A DNA stretch of 64,000 nt, from the NCBI GenBank assembly GCA_963795795.1, contig CAWCJS010000001.1, positions 1-64,000 on the forward strand. Reading direction: 5' to 3'. Of the stretch, positions 35,108-44,956 are shown piece by piece; positions within the stretch are counted from its first letter, which is position 1; each line of letters starts with the position of its first letter. This DNA is from Palsa-504 sp963795795. GTDB lineage: Bacteria; Actinomycetota; Actinomycetes; Streptosporangiales; Streptosporangiaceae. The position numbers were made by a program, and so were the translations under genes. Below the pieces are notes generated by a model that saw only the letters and a list, made by a program, of their open reading frames with translations, had not been told where the DNA came from and did not search any database.

Positions 35108-36516
35108 CTAACTCAGGGTCGGCACCCACGGTCGCCGTCTCCTTGACCGGCCCGGGCGCACCAGCGTCGCGCCGCTCGCGGCCGCCCCGAACTCCCGGAA
35201 CTCCCGCTGCGTCAGCGCGCCCAGCATCGTGACCACGACCAGCCCTCCCGCCACCGGGAAGAACACCGTGGGTCCGAGATGGCGCACGAGCACCCCGGTG
35301 ATCACCACCGACAGCGGGAAGCTGCCGAACGCGCACACCATGATGGCGCTCATGATCCGCCCGAGCATCGCGGGGGGCGCCCACTTCTGCAGCACGGTGA
35401 GGAAGGTGACGTTGCCGAGCCCGTTCGTGGCGCCCACGACGAACAGCGCCGCCGCCGCACCGGCCTCGCCACCGAGGTACGGGGTCAGGGCGATCCCCGC
35501 CCCGTCGACCAGGAACACCAGCGAGGCGAAGATGGCCGGCGTGCGCAGCCCGCTGGTGCGGGCCGCCGCGAGCGCGCCGATCACGCCGCCCGCCGCGAGG
35601 CAGGCGAGCAGCGCCCCGTAGCCGGCCGCCCCGAACCGGGCGTGCGCGAGCGAGGGCAGCGCCACCTCGCCCATCCCCCCGCCGGCCAGGTTCGCCGCGA
35701 CGACCACGATCAGGAGGACCTGCAGCAGCCGCGACCTCCGCAGCAGCGCCAGCACCCCGTCTCCGCCGCCGTTCCCGCCCGCCGTGCTCGCCCCGTCCGC
35801 GCCCACCCGGTCCGCGCCTGGCCCGTCAGCGCCTACCCCGTCAGCGCCAGCGTCCGCCTCAGCTCCTCCCCGCTCGCCCCGGCCACCGCGGCCGCCGTGG
35901 CGGTCACCGACCCGGTCGCCGCCTGCCGCGGGATCAGCGCCAGCGTCAGCGCCGACACCGCAAACGAGGCGGCGTCGATGACGAAGGCCCAGGTCGACGC
36001 CCGGGTCGCGGCGACCAAGGCACCGCCGAGGGCCGGCCCGAGCAGCGACCCGGCCTGCACGGCGGCGTTGGAAATCGCGTTGCCCGCCGCGAGCCGATCG
36101 TCGTCGAGCAACGACGGCATGAGCGCGAACGATGCCGGGATGAACAGGCCCTCGCCGGCGCCGATGAGCGCGGCGACGGGCCCGAGCGTCGCCAGCGAGA
36201 CCGTGTGCCGGGTCGCGAGCACGGCCAGCGCCGCGACGAGCACGCAGCGCCCGGCGTCGGCCGCGAGCATGACCGTGCGCGGGCCGATCTTGTCGGCGAG
36301 CACCCCGCCGACCGGGATCAGCACGATCCGCGGCACGCCGTAGCAGGCCAGCACGGTGCCGAGCAGGATCGCGCCACCGTGGGACGACAGCACGAGCCAG
36401 GGGAGGGCCACCGCGTAGCAGTAGTCCCCGATCGTGGACGTGAGCTGGCCCCCGGCCAGCAGCCGGAAGCTCCGCACCGCCAGCGGCCCCGAGCGCCACG
36501 CCGCGAGAGTGCTCAC
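35108..36516 (-). CDS. MFS transporter (MFS_3/EntS-like), one frameshift
   Basis: GTG 36516 overlaps the ArsR-type stop (GTGA). The first frame encodes six membrane helices (RLLAGGQLTSTIGDYCYAVA, RIVLIPVGGVLADKIGPRTV, WAFVIDAASFAVSALTLALI) and ends in the central loop at about 35840. One indel there joins it to the second half (LLQVLLIVVVAANLAGGGMG, FASLVFLVDGAGIALTPYLG, GLVVVTMLGALTQREFREFG). The loop contains an Ala-Asp-Gly repeat (GADGVGADGPGADRVGADGA). The restored length is about 470 residues. Probable drug or siderophore exporter. The tail is duplicated at 34022. Confidence 0.78.
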
Positions 36517-37139
36517 GGCTCCTCCTCGTGTTCGTGCTTCCTGGCTTCCTCGGGCTCGAACCACGGGAACAGGTCGAGCATGACCCGGACCGGCAGCGCA
36601 CCAGGCGACCGCTCGGCCGGATCCAGCCGTACGTAGGAGGCCATGACCTCCATCACCCGTTCCCGCATCTGGTTCAGTTCGTCGGGCGTCACGTGCGCGA
36701 CGCTGAACATCTCGCCCACCGCGGCCCGCCAGTCAGCCGGGAACTCCGCCTTGCGCTGCAGGTACCGCGCGCGGACCTCCTCCGCCGAAGCGCGCATGTT
36801 CTCCACGAGCAACTGACTGGCCACCTGGGTGACCGCCGGTTGGTCCGGGCGATCCTGGATCTCGAAGGCGAGCAGGCGGGCCCGCCAGGGGCGCTCGCGC
36901 CCGTCCGCGGCGCTGGCCCGGTCCTCCTCGACGAACCCGTACCTGGCCAGCGTCCGCAGGTGGTAGCTGCACGCCGACGGGGAGAGCCCGGCCACCTCCG
37001 CGCATTCCGTCGCCGTCGCCGGGCCGTGCAGCCCGAGGTGCAGCCAGATGGCGATCCGCGCCTGGTGCGCGAGGGCGCGCATCATCTGCGGGTCGGTCAT
37101 CGGGATGGGGTTGGTCAGCGACCCTGGTTCGTCCGGCAT
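36513..37139 (-). CDS. ArsR-like winged-helix regulator
   Basis: The 208-residue protein begins with QMMRALAHQARIAIWLHLGL, then CAEVAGLSPSACSYHLRTLA and YGFVEEDR, the ArsR/HTH_20 winged helix without the metal-binding cysteine pair. A long helical C-terminal domain with AEFPADWRAAVGEMFSVAHV follows, as in regulators paired with MFS exporters. It is translationally coupled to the transporter and probably represses it through the dyad at 37141-37174. Confidence 0.82.
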   Translation of the reverse strand: MPDEPGSLTNPIPMTDPQMMRALAHQARIAIWLHLGLHGPATATECAEVAGLSPSACSYHLRTLARYGFVEEDRASAADGRERPWRARLLAFEIQDRPDQPAVTQVASQLLVENMRASAEEVRARYLQRKAEFPADWRAAVGEMFSVAHVTPDELNQMRERVMEVMASYVRLDPAERSPGALPVRVMLDLFPWFEPEEARKHEHEEEP

Positions 37140-37140
37140 A

Positions 37141-37174
37141 TGTGAAAGATAACTTTCGAAGTAAGTGTTTCACA
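37141..37174. promoter_or_regulatory. Dyad upstream of the ArsR-MFS operon
   Basis: TGTGAAA (37141-37147) and TTTCACA (37168-37174) are perfect complements separated by 20 AT-rich bases that hold an inner GAAAG-ATAA-CTTTC repeat. The site lies directly before the regulator start and in the gap to the divergent acyl-CoA dehydrogenase. Confidence 0.6.
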
Positions 37175-37211
37175 ATAGCCGCGGGGTAGGATTCTGACGG
37201 AGGCCGATGCG

Positions 37212-38355
37212 ATGCAGCGCGAGATTTTCACCCCGGAGCACGACGCGTTCCGCGACATGGTGCGGACCTTCATCACGAAGGAGATCGCGCCCTACCACGA
37301 GCAGTGGGAGCGAGACGGGATGGTCTCGCGCGACGTGTGGCTGGCCGCGGGCCGGGCCGGGCTGCTCGGCATCCACATCGACGAGAAGTACGGCGGCGGG
37401 GGCGACCCCGACTACCGGTACTACGTCATCCTGAACGAGGAGCTGGCGCGGGCCGGCGCGACCGGGCCGATGTTCCAGCTGCACAACGACATGATCGGCC
37501 CGTACCTGGACCGGCTCTGCACGCCCGAGCAGCGCGAACGGTGGCTCCCCGGTTACTGCTCGGGGGAGCTCATCGCGGCGATCGCGATGACCGAGCCCGG
37601 GGCGGGCAGCGACCTGCAGGGAATCCGGAGCACGGCCGTCCGCTCAGGCGACCACTACCTGCTGAACGGCCAGAAGACCTTCATCTCCAACGGGCAGCTG
37701 GGCGACATCGTGATCGTGGTGGCCCGCACCGATCCCGAGGCCGGCCACCGGGGGATCAGCCTGCTGGTGGTCGAGCGGGGGATGCCCGGCTTCGACCGCG
37801 GACGCAACCTCGACAAGCTGGGCATGCACGCGCAGGACACCTCGGAGCTGTTCTTCACCGACGTCCGGGTGCCGGCCGAGAACCTGCTGGGCGCCGAGGG
37901 CGGCGGGTTCGTCGCCCTGATGCAGAACCTGCCGCGCGAGCGCGTCACGATCGGCGTCACCGCGCTGGCCATCGCGGAGAAGGCCTTCGAGGACACGCTG
38001 GCCTACTGCAAGCAGCGGCAGGCGTTCGGCCAGCCCATCGGGATGTTCCAGCACCTCAAGTTCGTCGCTGGCCGAGATGGCCACCGAACTGGCCATCGCG
38101 CGCGCGTTCACCGACCGCGCGATCACCGAGCACTGCGCGGACCGGCTGACCAACGAAGAGGCGGCCATGGTCAAGTGGTGGAACACCGAACTCTGCAACC
38201 GGGTCACCGACCGCTGCGTGCAACTGCACGGCGGGTACGGCTACATGCACGAGTACCAGGTCGGCCGCGCCTGGGCGGACGGCCGCGTCCAGTCGATCTT
38301 CGGCGGCACCACCGAGATCCAGAAGGAAATCATCGGCCGCGGCCTCGGCCTGTAG
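37212..38355 (+). CDS. Acyl-CoA dehydrogenase, one frameshift
   Basis: The protein reads FTPEHDAFRDMVRTFITKEI, the FAD/substrate motif IAMTEPGAGSDLQGIRST, FISNGQLGDIVIVVARTDP and KQRQAFGQPIGMFQHLKFV. Just after this (about 38070) one extra base breaks the frame. The neighbouring frame continues LAEMATELAIARAFTDRAIT, CVQLHGGYGYMHEYQVGRAW and FGGTTEIQKEIIGRGLGL to TAG 38353-38355. The restored length is 381 residues, normal for the family. It oxidises an acyl-CoA to enoyl-CoA with FAD and passes electrons to ETF. The chain length preference cannot be read. Confidence 0.85.
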
Positions 38356-38599
38356 CCCTGACCAGGTACTTCATAGATCCCGTGCTCCCGGCTCCTGACC
38401 CGAAGTTAGACAGAATGTTAGAACCGGCCCTCTCGCGGAAATCCGTGTCGGGCAGTGCAGGGCGTCCTTGCTCCCGGTGCGCCCGGCGTCTGTAACGGCC
38501 GCTGGCTTTTTGAGGCGGGGCAATGGTCTTCTGCGTGCCGCCAGGGTCGGCGTCATCCAGGCGGCGCCGCCGGTAGCTGCGGGAGCGTCTGCAGTGTCC

Positions 38600-39250
38600 T
38601 CAGTGCCGTGGTTGCGGTGGGATGCCCCTGGCGCGGAGGGCGGCCTGGGTCCGGTCGGCGGCCTGGAGCTTGTCGAGGATGCGGGAGACGTGGTTTTGCA
38701 CGGTCTTCAGGGAGATGCCGAGGGAGCGGGCGATCTGCTGGTTGCTGGCGCCCTCGGCCAGCAGGTCGAGGATCTCGCGTTCCCGCGTGGTCAGGTCGTC
38801 TGGCCGGGGCGGGGTGGCCGGGCCGGATGACCGCCCGGGCGTGTGGGCCAGAAGCCGGGTGGCGACCCCGGCGCCGAACACGGCGCCGCCCGCGGCGACG
38901 GTGCGCAGCGCGGCGGCGATCTCGCCGGCGGACGCGCCCTTGAGGACATAGCCGCGTGCACCCGCCGCCAGGGCGGCGAAGATGGTGTCGTCGTCGTCGA
39001 CCATGGTCACCATGAGCACGGCGGTGCCCGGGGCGATCTGGGCTGCGCGCCGAGTCGCCTCGACGCCGGAGGCGCCGGGCAGGTTGATGTCCATGAGCAC
39101 CACATCGGGTGCGGTTTCCTTGATGGCCGCCAGCGCCTGCTCGGCGGTGCCGGCTGTGCCGGTGACCTCGACCTCGGGCAGGGTCGCGAGCAGCCCGGCG
39201 AGGCCGTCGCGGAAGACGGGATGGTCATCGACGATCAGGACCCGGGTCAC
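38600..39250 (-). CDS. NarL/LuxR-family response regulator
   Basis: The 216-residue regulator starts at GTG 39250, overlapping the kinase stop. The receiver has Asp8-Asp9 (VLIVDDHPVFRDG), phospho-acceptor Asp54 (VVLMDINLPGASG) and Lys in RGYVLKGASAGE. A LuxR-type HTH follows (LTTREREILDLLAEGASNQQ, then LGISLKTVQNHVSRILDKL). Phosphorylation by the neighbouring kinase should promote dimer binding to target promoters, which are not identified. Confidence 0.93.
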   Translation of the reverse strand: MTRVLIVDDHPVFRDGLAGLLATLPEVEVTGTAGTAEQALAAIKETAPDVVLMDINLPGASGVEATRRAAQIAPGTAVLMVTMVDDDDTIFAALAAGARGYVLKGASAGEIAAALRTVAAGGAVFGAGVATRLLAHTPGRSSGPATPPRPDDLTTREREILDLLAEGASNQQIARSLGISLKTVQNHVSRILDKLQAADRTQAALRARGIPPQPRH

Positions 39251-41362
39251 GCGGGCACCGCCGGGACGCCGGGACGCTGCGCGGGCGCGGTCACGGCCGG
39301 CAGCCGCGCGTGGACGGTGACGCCGGGTGAGCCGTCCCGGACCGTGACGGTGCCGCCGATTTCCTCGGCCCGCTCCCGCATGATGGCCAGGCCGTGGCCG
39401 TCTGACCTGACGCGTGGAGCCCGGCGCCGTCGTCGGTGACCTCGACGGCCAGCCCGGCCGGGGTGCGGGCCATCGACACCCGGCAGTGGCGGGCGCGGGC
39501 GTGCCGGACGGTGTTGGTCACCGCCTCGACCACGATGCGGTAGGCGGCGACCTCGACGGCGGCCGGCAGCGCGGGCAGGTCGTCACAGGCGTCCACGCTG
39601 GCCGCCAGGCCAGACCCGGCGGTCAGCCGCTCGACGGCCTGGGCGCACGCGCCGGCCAGGCCGAGCTCGTCCAGGGCGGGCGGCCGTAGCCCTTCGACCA
39701 GGCGCCGGACATCGACCACGGTGCGGCGTATCTCCTCGCTGAGGCCGTGCAGTGGCGGGAGGCGCCGTCGCTGCCCGGCGGCAGCAGGGCCCGAGCGGTC
39801 TCAGTTTTCAGCGTCAGCCCGGCCAGCGCCGGGCCGATGCCGTCGTGCAGGTCCCGGCGCAGGCGGCGCCGTTCTTCCTCCCGGGCCAGGACGAGCCGTT
39901 CCCGTGCGCGTTGCAGGTCCTCGCGGAGCAGCCGCGCGTGCAGCGCGCCGCCGAGCTGCCGGGCCAGGTCGTGCAGCAGCCGTTCCTCGGCCGCGCTCAG
40001 CGGGCGATCCGGCGCCCGGTAGGTCAGGGAACCGACCGGGGTGCCGTAGGCCAGCAGCGGAATGCTGGCCGTACCCGGGTCGGCACCTGCGATCGTGCCC
40101 GGGACGACGGGCGCAGCAGAGCGCGGGACGGCGGCCCGGGCGGTGCCTGGGGCGTCCCCGGTGCCGGTGACGACGGTCCCGTCGAGATCGCGGACGCTGA
40201 CGTCGCGCAGGTCCAGCCCGGTGGTGAGCTCGGCGACCGCGGCGTCCAGCAGCCGGTCGATGTCGGCGGCGGCTTCCAGGCGCTCGCCGAGGCCGGCCAG
40301 GACCTCATACGGCTCATGCCAGCGGCCGTAGACCACGCGGGTGACGCCGCGCTGCAGCTTGTCGCGCAGCGGGATCAGCGCCAGCGCGGCCACCGCCGCC
40401 GCGAGCGCGGACGGCCACCAGGCGTGATGATCGGGGACCAGCGCGGCGACGGTGATCACCACCGCCGCGTAGATGCCGACGACGGCGGCCGACATGGTCA
40501 GCCACACCAGCGTGCGATAGGCCGCGCGGCGCAGATCATACAGGCCGTGGTGCAGGATCGCGACCGCGATCGCGGCCGGCAGCGGCAGCAGCACCACGCC
40601 GAAAATCCAGCCGGGAACGCCATTGGTAATCAGTATGGCGACAAAGACCAGCGCGGGCGGCCAGGTAGCCAGGGCCAGCAACAGCAGCTGCTGCCGGACC
40701 AGCGGACCACCGCGCCGCCACCGGGTGACAAGCCCGGCGACGGCACCGGCGGCGGCGCCCACCGCGAGCAGAACACCGGCGGCGCTGAGCACGCCCGCAA
40801 CGGGTGCGTAGCGGCCTGTCAGGCCGAGCGGGCTGTGCCAGTGGGCCAGCCGGTTCTCGTTCGAGGTAGGGCTCAGCACGTTGCCGAGGAACAGGCAGGC
40901 CGCCGCGGCGGCGGCCGGCCAGGCAAGCCAGCGCCACCCCGGCCCGGGCAGGCGCCCGTCGGGAAACACCGCCGGCACGCCCACCACGGCGATCACCAGC
41001 CCGGCCGCCTGCAGGCCCGGCCCGAGGGCGGCCAGGTACCCGGCGCCGGGCACCGACCCGGGCACGGTCACCACGCCGCGGATACCGGCCTCGGTGAACG
41101 CCGTGCCGACGCCCAGGACGGCGGCGGCGGCCAGCATCAGCCAGCCGACCCGGTTACCGGGAACCGCGAGGGTGACGATGGCGCCCACCACCGCGACCAC
41201 CGCGATCGCCAAAGCGAACGAAAGCGTGCCGGCGAACACGGCGGTCCCGGGCCGGTCATAGGCCGTCCCGACGGCCGAGCCGGCCACGGCGAGCACGACC
41301 GCGGCGAAGACCGCGGCCGCAGTGAAACGGCCGCGGTCCACCGCCCGCAGTAGGCGCTTCAT
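39247..41362 (-). CDS. NarX/DesK-like sensor histidine kinase, two frameshifts
   Basis: From ATG 41362 the protein has about ten hydrophobic segments (AVFAAVVLAVAGSAVGTAYD, VAVVGAIVTLAVPGNRVGWL, and others), a GAF-like region, and the HisKA_3 box RLRRDLHDGIGPALAGL with the phospho-His. A first indel near 39750 leads to EEIRRTVVDVRRLVEGLRPP; a second near 39405 joins VEVTDDGAGL to HGLAIMRERAEEIGGTVTV, the ATP-binding G2 box. The corrected frame stops at 39247-39249, overlapping the regulator start. The restored length is about 705 residues. The signal is unknown; the many helices suggest membrane sensing. Confidence 0.85.
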
Positions 41363-41426
41363 ACGCTCATCGTGCACCACGCATGCAGCTCCAGCCAGCG
41401 CCACTGGCCTGGGACCACGCGGCGCG

Positions 41427-41793
41427 TCAGGCCGCGGCCCGGCGGCGCAGACGCCCGGCCAGCACCGTGATGGCGCCGATCAGCCCGGCCAGTGCCACCA
41501 AGGCGAAGGCGGTGTCGTACGTCCAGTTCAGGGCGCTGTGCTTGTACCAGCTGGGGTACGTGACGACCTCGACCAGGCACAAGATGCCGGCGAACACGGC
41601 CCCCCCGGTGATCCGCCCGCGGCGCAGCAGCCACGGCAGCGATCAAGAAGAACACGCCGAACGCGGCGCCAAAGGGCCATCCCGAGCGATCAGGACCATC
41701 CCCGCCCAGCCCGATCTGGATCGCGCTGCCGAACTCGCCGAGGGCGAGGATCCCGGCGATGACGGTCAGGGCGGTGAGCTTACCGGTCTTCAT
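41427..41793 (-). CDS. Small four-helix membrane protein, one frameshift
   Basis: ATG 41793 follows GGAGGT. The first frame encodes two helices (LTALTVIAGILALGEFGSAI; FGAAFGVFFLIA). Adding one base near 41640 gives LPWLLRRGRITGGAVFAGIL, LVEVVTYPSWYKHSALNW and AFALVALAGLIGAITVLAG, ending at TGA 41427-41429. The restored protein is about 122 residues with four membrane helices. It lies 64 bases upstream of the kinase gene and may be its sensor partner; function unknown. Confidence 0.65.
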
Positions 41794-42034
41794 GGTTTAC
41801 CTCCGTGGAATCTGTGGTGAGCTCACGATGCCTCCGGACGGTTCCCGGGCAGAAGAGGCGCCTTCCCGTATCAGCCGGGAAATACTCCCGGGCAGCATCC
41901 GGGAGAGGCGCGTCACACGATCCGCAGCAAACACCCAGCGCCTGAGGCGGCAGCGGCGTCACCGCAGGCAAGCGTGCGTTCGGTCCGTGCCCGTGCCAGT
42001 GCCTGAGCATGATCCGGTTCGCCTGGTGGGTGAC

Positions 42035-42340
42035 TTAGGCGTCGTCGTAGGCGAGGTTGCCGGACAGTTCGCGGTAGGCGCCGGCCTGAGCCAGGAGGGT
42101 CTTGGCCTTCTGCTCGACAGTGGCGATCGCGTCAGCGCCGGCCACGAAGCGCAGCGGTGGCTCCCCCTGGCCCGCGAGCTGGACCAGCGCGTCGGCGAGC
42201 TTGGCGGGGTCGCCGCCCTGGCGGCCGTTCATGCCGTTCCAGGCGGCGATGGTCTGCTTGGTGCGCTCGGCGTAGTCGCCGATCGAGGGCTCGGCGTAGG
42301 TCGTCGATTCCGGCGTGATCCAGAAGTAAATCATCGGCAG
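42035..42340 (-). pseudogene. C-terminal fragment of a short-chain dehydrogenase
   Basis: The sequence YFWITPESTTYAEPSIGDYA followed by NGRQGGDPAKLADALVQLAG and EPPLRFVAGADAIATVEQKA is the usual last third of an SDR oxidoreductase. The Rossmann nucleotide-binding half and the catalytic Tyr-Lys are missing. The first start (ATG 42334) cannot give a functional enzyme. It sits 50 bases after the end of the MFS gene, so a deletion may have removed the front. Confidence 0.6.
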
Positions 42341-42389
42341 CGGCCTGGGCCTGTAGGTCTGATCGAGGGGAACGCGGACTGCAGCGGCC

Positions 42390-44213
42390 TTAGTCGGGCT
42401 GGTCAGGCGGTTCGGCGCTCTGTTCCGGGCTGGCGGGAACGACGAGTTCGGCGGGCTCGAAGCCACCTTCCGCGGCGACGGCGGCCAGTTCGTAACCCAG
42501 TGACTCGCGCACGGCAGGTACCGGCGTGCGCCGGCCCGTCAGCGCCGAGGCGACGGCTGCGATCACGTTGGCCGCAATGGCGAACCCGAAGGCCACGCCG
42601 AGACCGCTATGGAACGGCGCCGTGATCAGGTGCGGGAAGAACTCCCGCCCGGTCACGTAGGCCGCGTGCGCCGGGGACAGCTGATGCAGCAGCGGGCCGA
42701 GCAGTTGCTGTATCGGGTTGTAGCCGAGGAAGGAGGCGAACAGCACTCCGATCGGGGGCAGGTGCGAGATCGGCGCGGCCGTGGCCGCCGGGACGCCCTG
42801 CGCGGTCAGCCCGCTGGACAGGGCCGCCGGCAGCTTGCTGGATAGGCCGGCCACCATCAGGGTGAAGAAGATGCCGATCGATAGCACGAACGCGGAGTTC
42901 TGGAAGGTGGCGATCATGCCGCCAGCCGCCCCGCGCCGGTCGGCCGGAACCGAGTTCATCATCTCCGCCCAGTTCGGCGAGAAGAACAGGCCGGAGCCGA
43001 ACCCGTTGAGGGCGATGACGACCGCGAACTCCCAGTAGGAGAAGTTCACCGGGACGAATATCAACAGCAGGAAGCTCGCTCCCGTCAGCAGCGCGCCGCC
43101 CACGGTGAACGCCTTAGCGCCGAACTTGTCGGACAGTATCCCGGACAGCGGCGAGGACACCAGGAAGCCGGTCGTCAACGGCACCAGGTAGATGCCGGCC
43201 CACAGCGGGGTCTGGCTGAAGTCGTAGCCGTGTAGCGGCAGCCAGATGCCCTGCAGCCAGATGATCAGCATGAACTGCATGCCGCCGCGGCCCATCGCCA
43301 GCATCAGGCTCGCGACGTTCCCGGCGGCGAACGCCCGGATCCTGAACAGCGAGATGCGGAACAGCGGCTCGGCGACCCTGGTCTCGACGTACACGAAGAT
43401 GACCAGCAGCGCGAGGCCGCCGAACAGCGCGGTGAGCACCCACGGGTTGGTCCAGCCCATCGGATGCCCGCCGTAGGGCAGCAGGCCGTACGTGATGCCG
43501 ACCAGGATGGCGATCAGGCCGGCGGCGAACAGCAGGTTGCCCCACCAGTCGATCTGCGCGTGCTTGCGCACCCCGATGTCGTGCAGCATGAAGTACGCCC
43601 ACACGGTGCCGAACACGCCGACCGGTGCCGAGACCAGGAAGATCAGATGCCAGTTCACCGGGGCGAGCACGCCGCCGAGGATGAGGCCGATGAACGACCC
43701 GGCGATGGCCGCGATCGCGTTCACGCTGAGGGCGCGGCCGCGCTGGTCGGCCGGGAACGCGTCGGTGACGATGGCGGCGGCGTTCGCGAATAGGAACGCG
43801 CCGCCGATGCCCTGCACGACCCGCCAGACGATCAGCCACATCGCCCCGTCCGCGCCGTGCATCCAGGTCACCGTCAGGAAGATCGAGGCCACGCTGAAGA
43901 TCGCGAAGCCCAGCGTGTACATCCGCACCCGGCCGAACATGTCGCCAAGCCGGCCGAACGACACCACCAGGACCGCAGACACCACCAGGAACCCCATGAA
44001 CATCCACAGCAGGTAGCTGGTATTCCCGGGACTCAGCGGATCCAGCCCGATGCCGTGGAAGACGTCAGGCAGCGCGATCAGCACGATCGACTGGTTGATC
44101 GTCGCCATCAGCATGCCAAGCGTGGTGTTAGACAGCGCGATCCACTTGTAACGCGGTCCGAGCGCACGGCCCGCCTGCACAGCTGCGCCTGTCACGTCAG
44201 GATTAACCGTCAT
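42390..44213 (-). CDS. DHA2-family MFS exporter
   Basis: ATG 44213 is chosen because conserved sequence begins shortly after it (YKWIALSNTTLGMLMATINQ, the DHA2 motif A region). The protein of about 607 residues has 14 predicted membrane helices with motif LGDMFGRVRMYTLGFAIFSV and motif C-like PVNWHLIFLVSAPVGVFGTV. DHA2 proteins expel drugs using the proton gradient. It is divergent from a MarR regulator, and a 12-bp palindrome lies between them. It is a clear paralogue of the exporter at 44957. Confidence 0.9.
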   Translation of the reverse strand: MTVNPDVTGAAVQAGRALGPRYKWIALSNTTLGMLMATINQSIVLIALPDVFHGIGLDPLSPGNTSYLLWMFMGFLVVSAVLVVSFGRLGDMFGRVRMYTLGFAIFSVASIFLTVTWMHGADGAMWLIVWRVVQGIGGAFLFANAAAIVTDAFPADQRGRALSVNAIAAIAGSFIGLILGGVLAPVNWHLIFLVSAPVGVFGTVWAYFMLHDIGVRKHAQIDWWGNLLFAAGLIAILVGITYGLLPYGGHPMGWTNPWVLTALFGGLALLVIFVYVETRVAEPLFRISLFRIRAFAAGNVASLMLAMGRGGMQFMLIIWLQGIWLPLHGYDFSQTPLWAGIYLVPLTTGFLVSSPLSGILSDKFGAKAFTVGGALLTGASFLLLIFVPVNFSYWEFAVVIALNGFGSGLFFSPNWAEMMNSVPADRRGAAGGMIATFQNSAFVLSIGIFFTLMVAGLSSKLPAALSSGLTAQGVPAATAAPISHLPPIGVLFASFLGYNPIQQLLGPLLHQLSPAHAAYVTGREFFPHLITAPFHSGLGVAFGFAIAANVIAAVASALTGRRTPVPAVRESLGYELAAVAAEGGFEPAELVVPASPEQSAEPPDQPD

Positions 44214-44413
44214 GGGCGGACATGCTCCCCACCTGAGACCCGGGTACTTGCTAATCCTCAACTAACAATGCCAGACCGGACACACCGGGGTCCCTAAGCC
44301 CAAGCGGTGATGTCACGCCGGAGCCTCCCTCGCGAGCCGTATCGACTCCATTCGCCCGGCCAGGCCTGCGATGACGGCCGGTCTCGAGCTCTCCAGCTGA
44401 CCAATTAGAAAGT

Positions 44414-44445
44414 CTAGCCTTGCAATATTGAACTTGCAAGGCTAG
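44414..44445. promoter_or_regulatory. MarR-type operator (perfect 12-bp inverted repeat)
   Basis: CTAGCCTTGCAA (44414-44425), 8 bases, and TTGCAAGGCTAG (44434-44445) form a perfect palindrome ten bases before the MarR start and between divergent genes. TATATA follows at 44449-44454. It is one of the strongest operator candidates in the window. Confidence 0.85.
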
Positions 44446-44454
44446 CCTTTATAT

Positions 44455-44892
44455 ATGCTCACGGAGCGGGAAGTCGAAGAGGTGGCCGCGGCCGTGTACC
44501 TGAGCGTGGGCCTGTTCAAGCGGCGCCTTCAGCAGGTGCAGGTGCCGGGCGAGCTGTCGCTGCCGGAATCCTCGGCGCTGCGGAAGCTGGAGCGCGGCGG
44601 CCCGGCCACGGTGACCGCACTGGCCAGGGCCGAGCAGATCAGCGTGCAGTCGATGGGCGCGACGCTGAGCGCGCTGGAAGCGCGTGGCCTGGTCAACCGC
44701 CAGTCCGACCCGGCCGACGGCAGGCGTGCGGTGATGTCGGTTACCGAGGCGGGCCGATCCGCGCTCAGCGACAAGCGCAGTGCGCGGATCGCGCAGCTGG
44801 CGCGGGCGCTGGCGGCCGGGTTCACCCCCGAGGAGATGGGCCAGCTGCTGGCGGCCGCACCGCTGATCGAGCGGCTGGCCGAGAGCATCTGA
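44455..44892 (+). CDS. MarR-family transcriptional regulator
   Basis: The 145-residue repressor has the MarR winged helix: LPESSALRKLERGGPATVTA, ISVQSMGATLSALEARGLVN and the wing RQSDPADGRRAVMSVTEAGR. Terminal helices form the dimer. It lies between two paralogous DHA2 exporters and probably controls both: the left through the shared palindrome, the right by co-transcription (64-base gap). Confidence 0.9.
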   Translation: MLTEREVEEVAAAVYLSVGLFKRRLQQVQVPGELSLPESSALRKLERGGPATVTALARAEQISVQSMGATLSALEARGLVNRQSDPADGRRAVMSVTEAGRSALSDKRSARIAQLARALAAGFTPEEMGQLLAAAPLIERLAESI

Positions 44893-44956
44893 GGGCAGGT
44901 CGGCCTCCGGGGCGCGTCACGCCAGGTGCTCGGCCAGCGGGACACGAGGAGAGTGA

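Larger units (their letters stand above)
34110..35250. repeat. Perfect 70-bp direct repeat flanking about 1 kb
   Basis: Copy 1 at 34110-34179 and copy 2 at 35181-35250 are identical over 70 bases and lie in the same orientation. Sequence beyond the MFS-coding side (34048-34109 versus 35125-35180) is similar but has substitutions. The segment between the copies carries a DUF4333 lipoprotein and a broken gene with lower GC than the surroundings. Confidence 0.9.

Noticed and set aside
38356..38599. Small gene between the acyl-CoA dehydrogenase and the response regulator
   Set aside because: The frames there are short, lack ribosome-binding sites and read as shadow sequence.
39752..41353. 533-residue plus-strand frame over the sensor kinase
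   Set aside because: It is low-complexity Arg/Gly/Gln sequence antisense to a clear histidine kinase.
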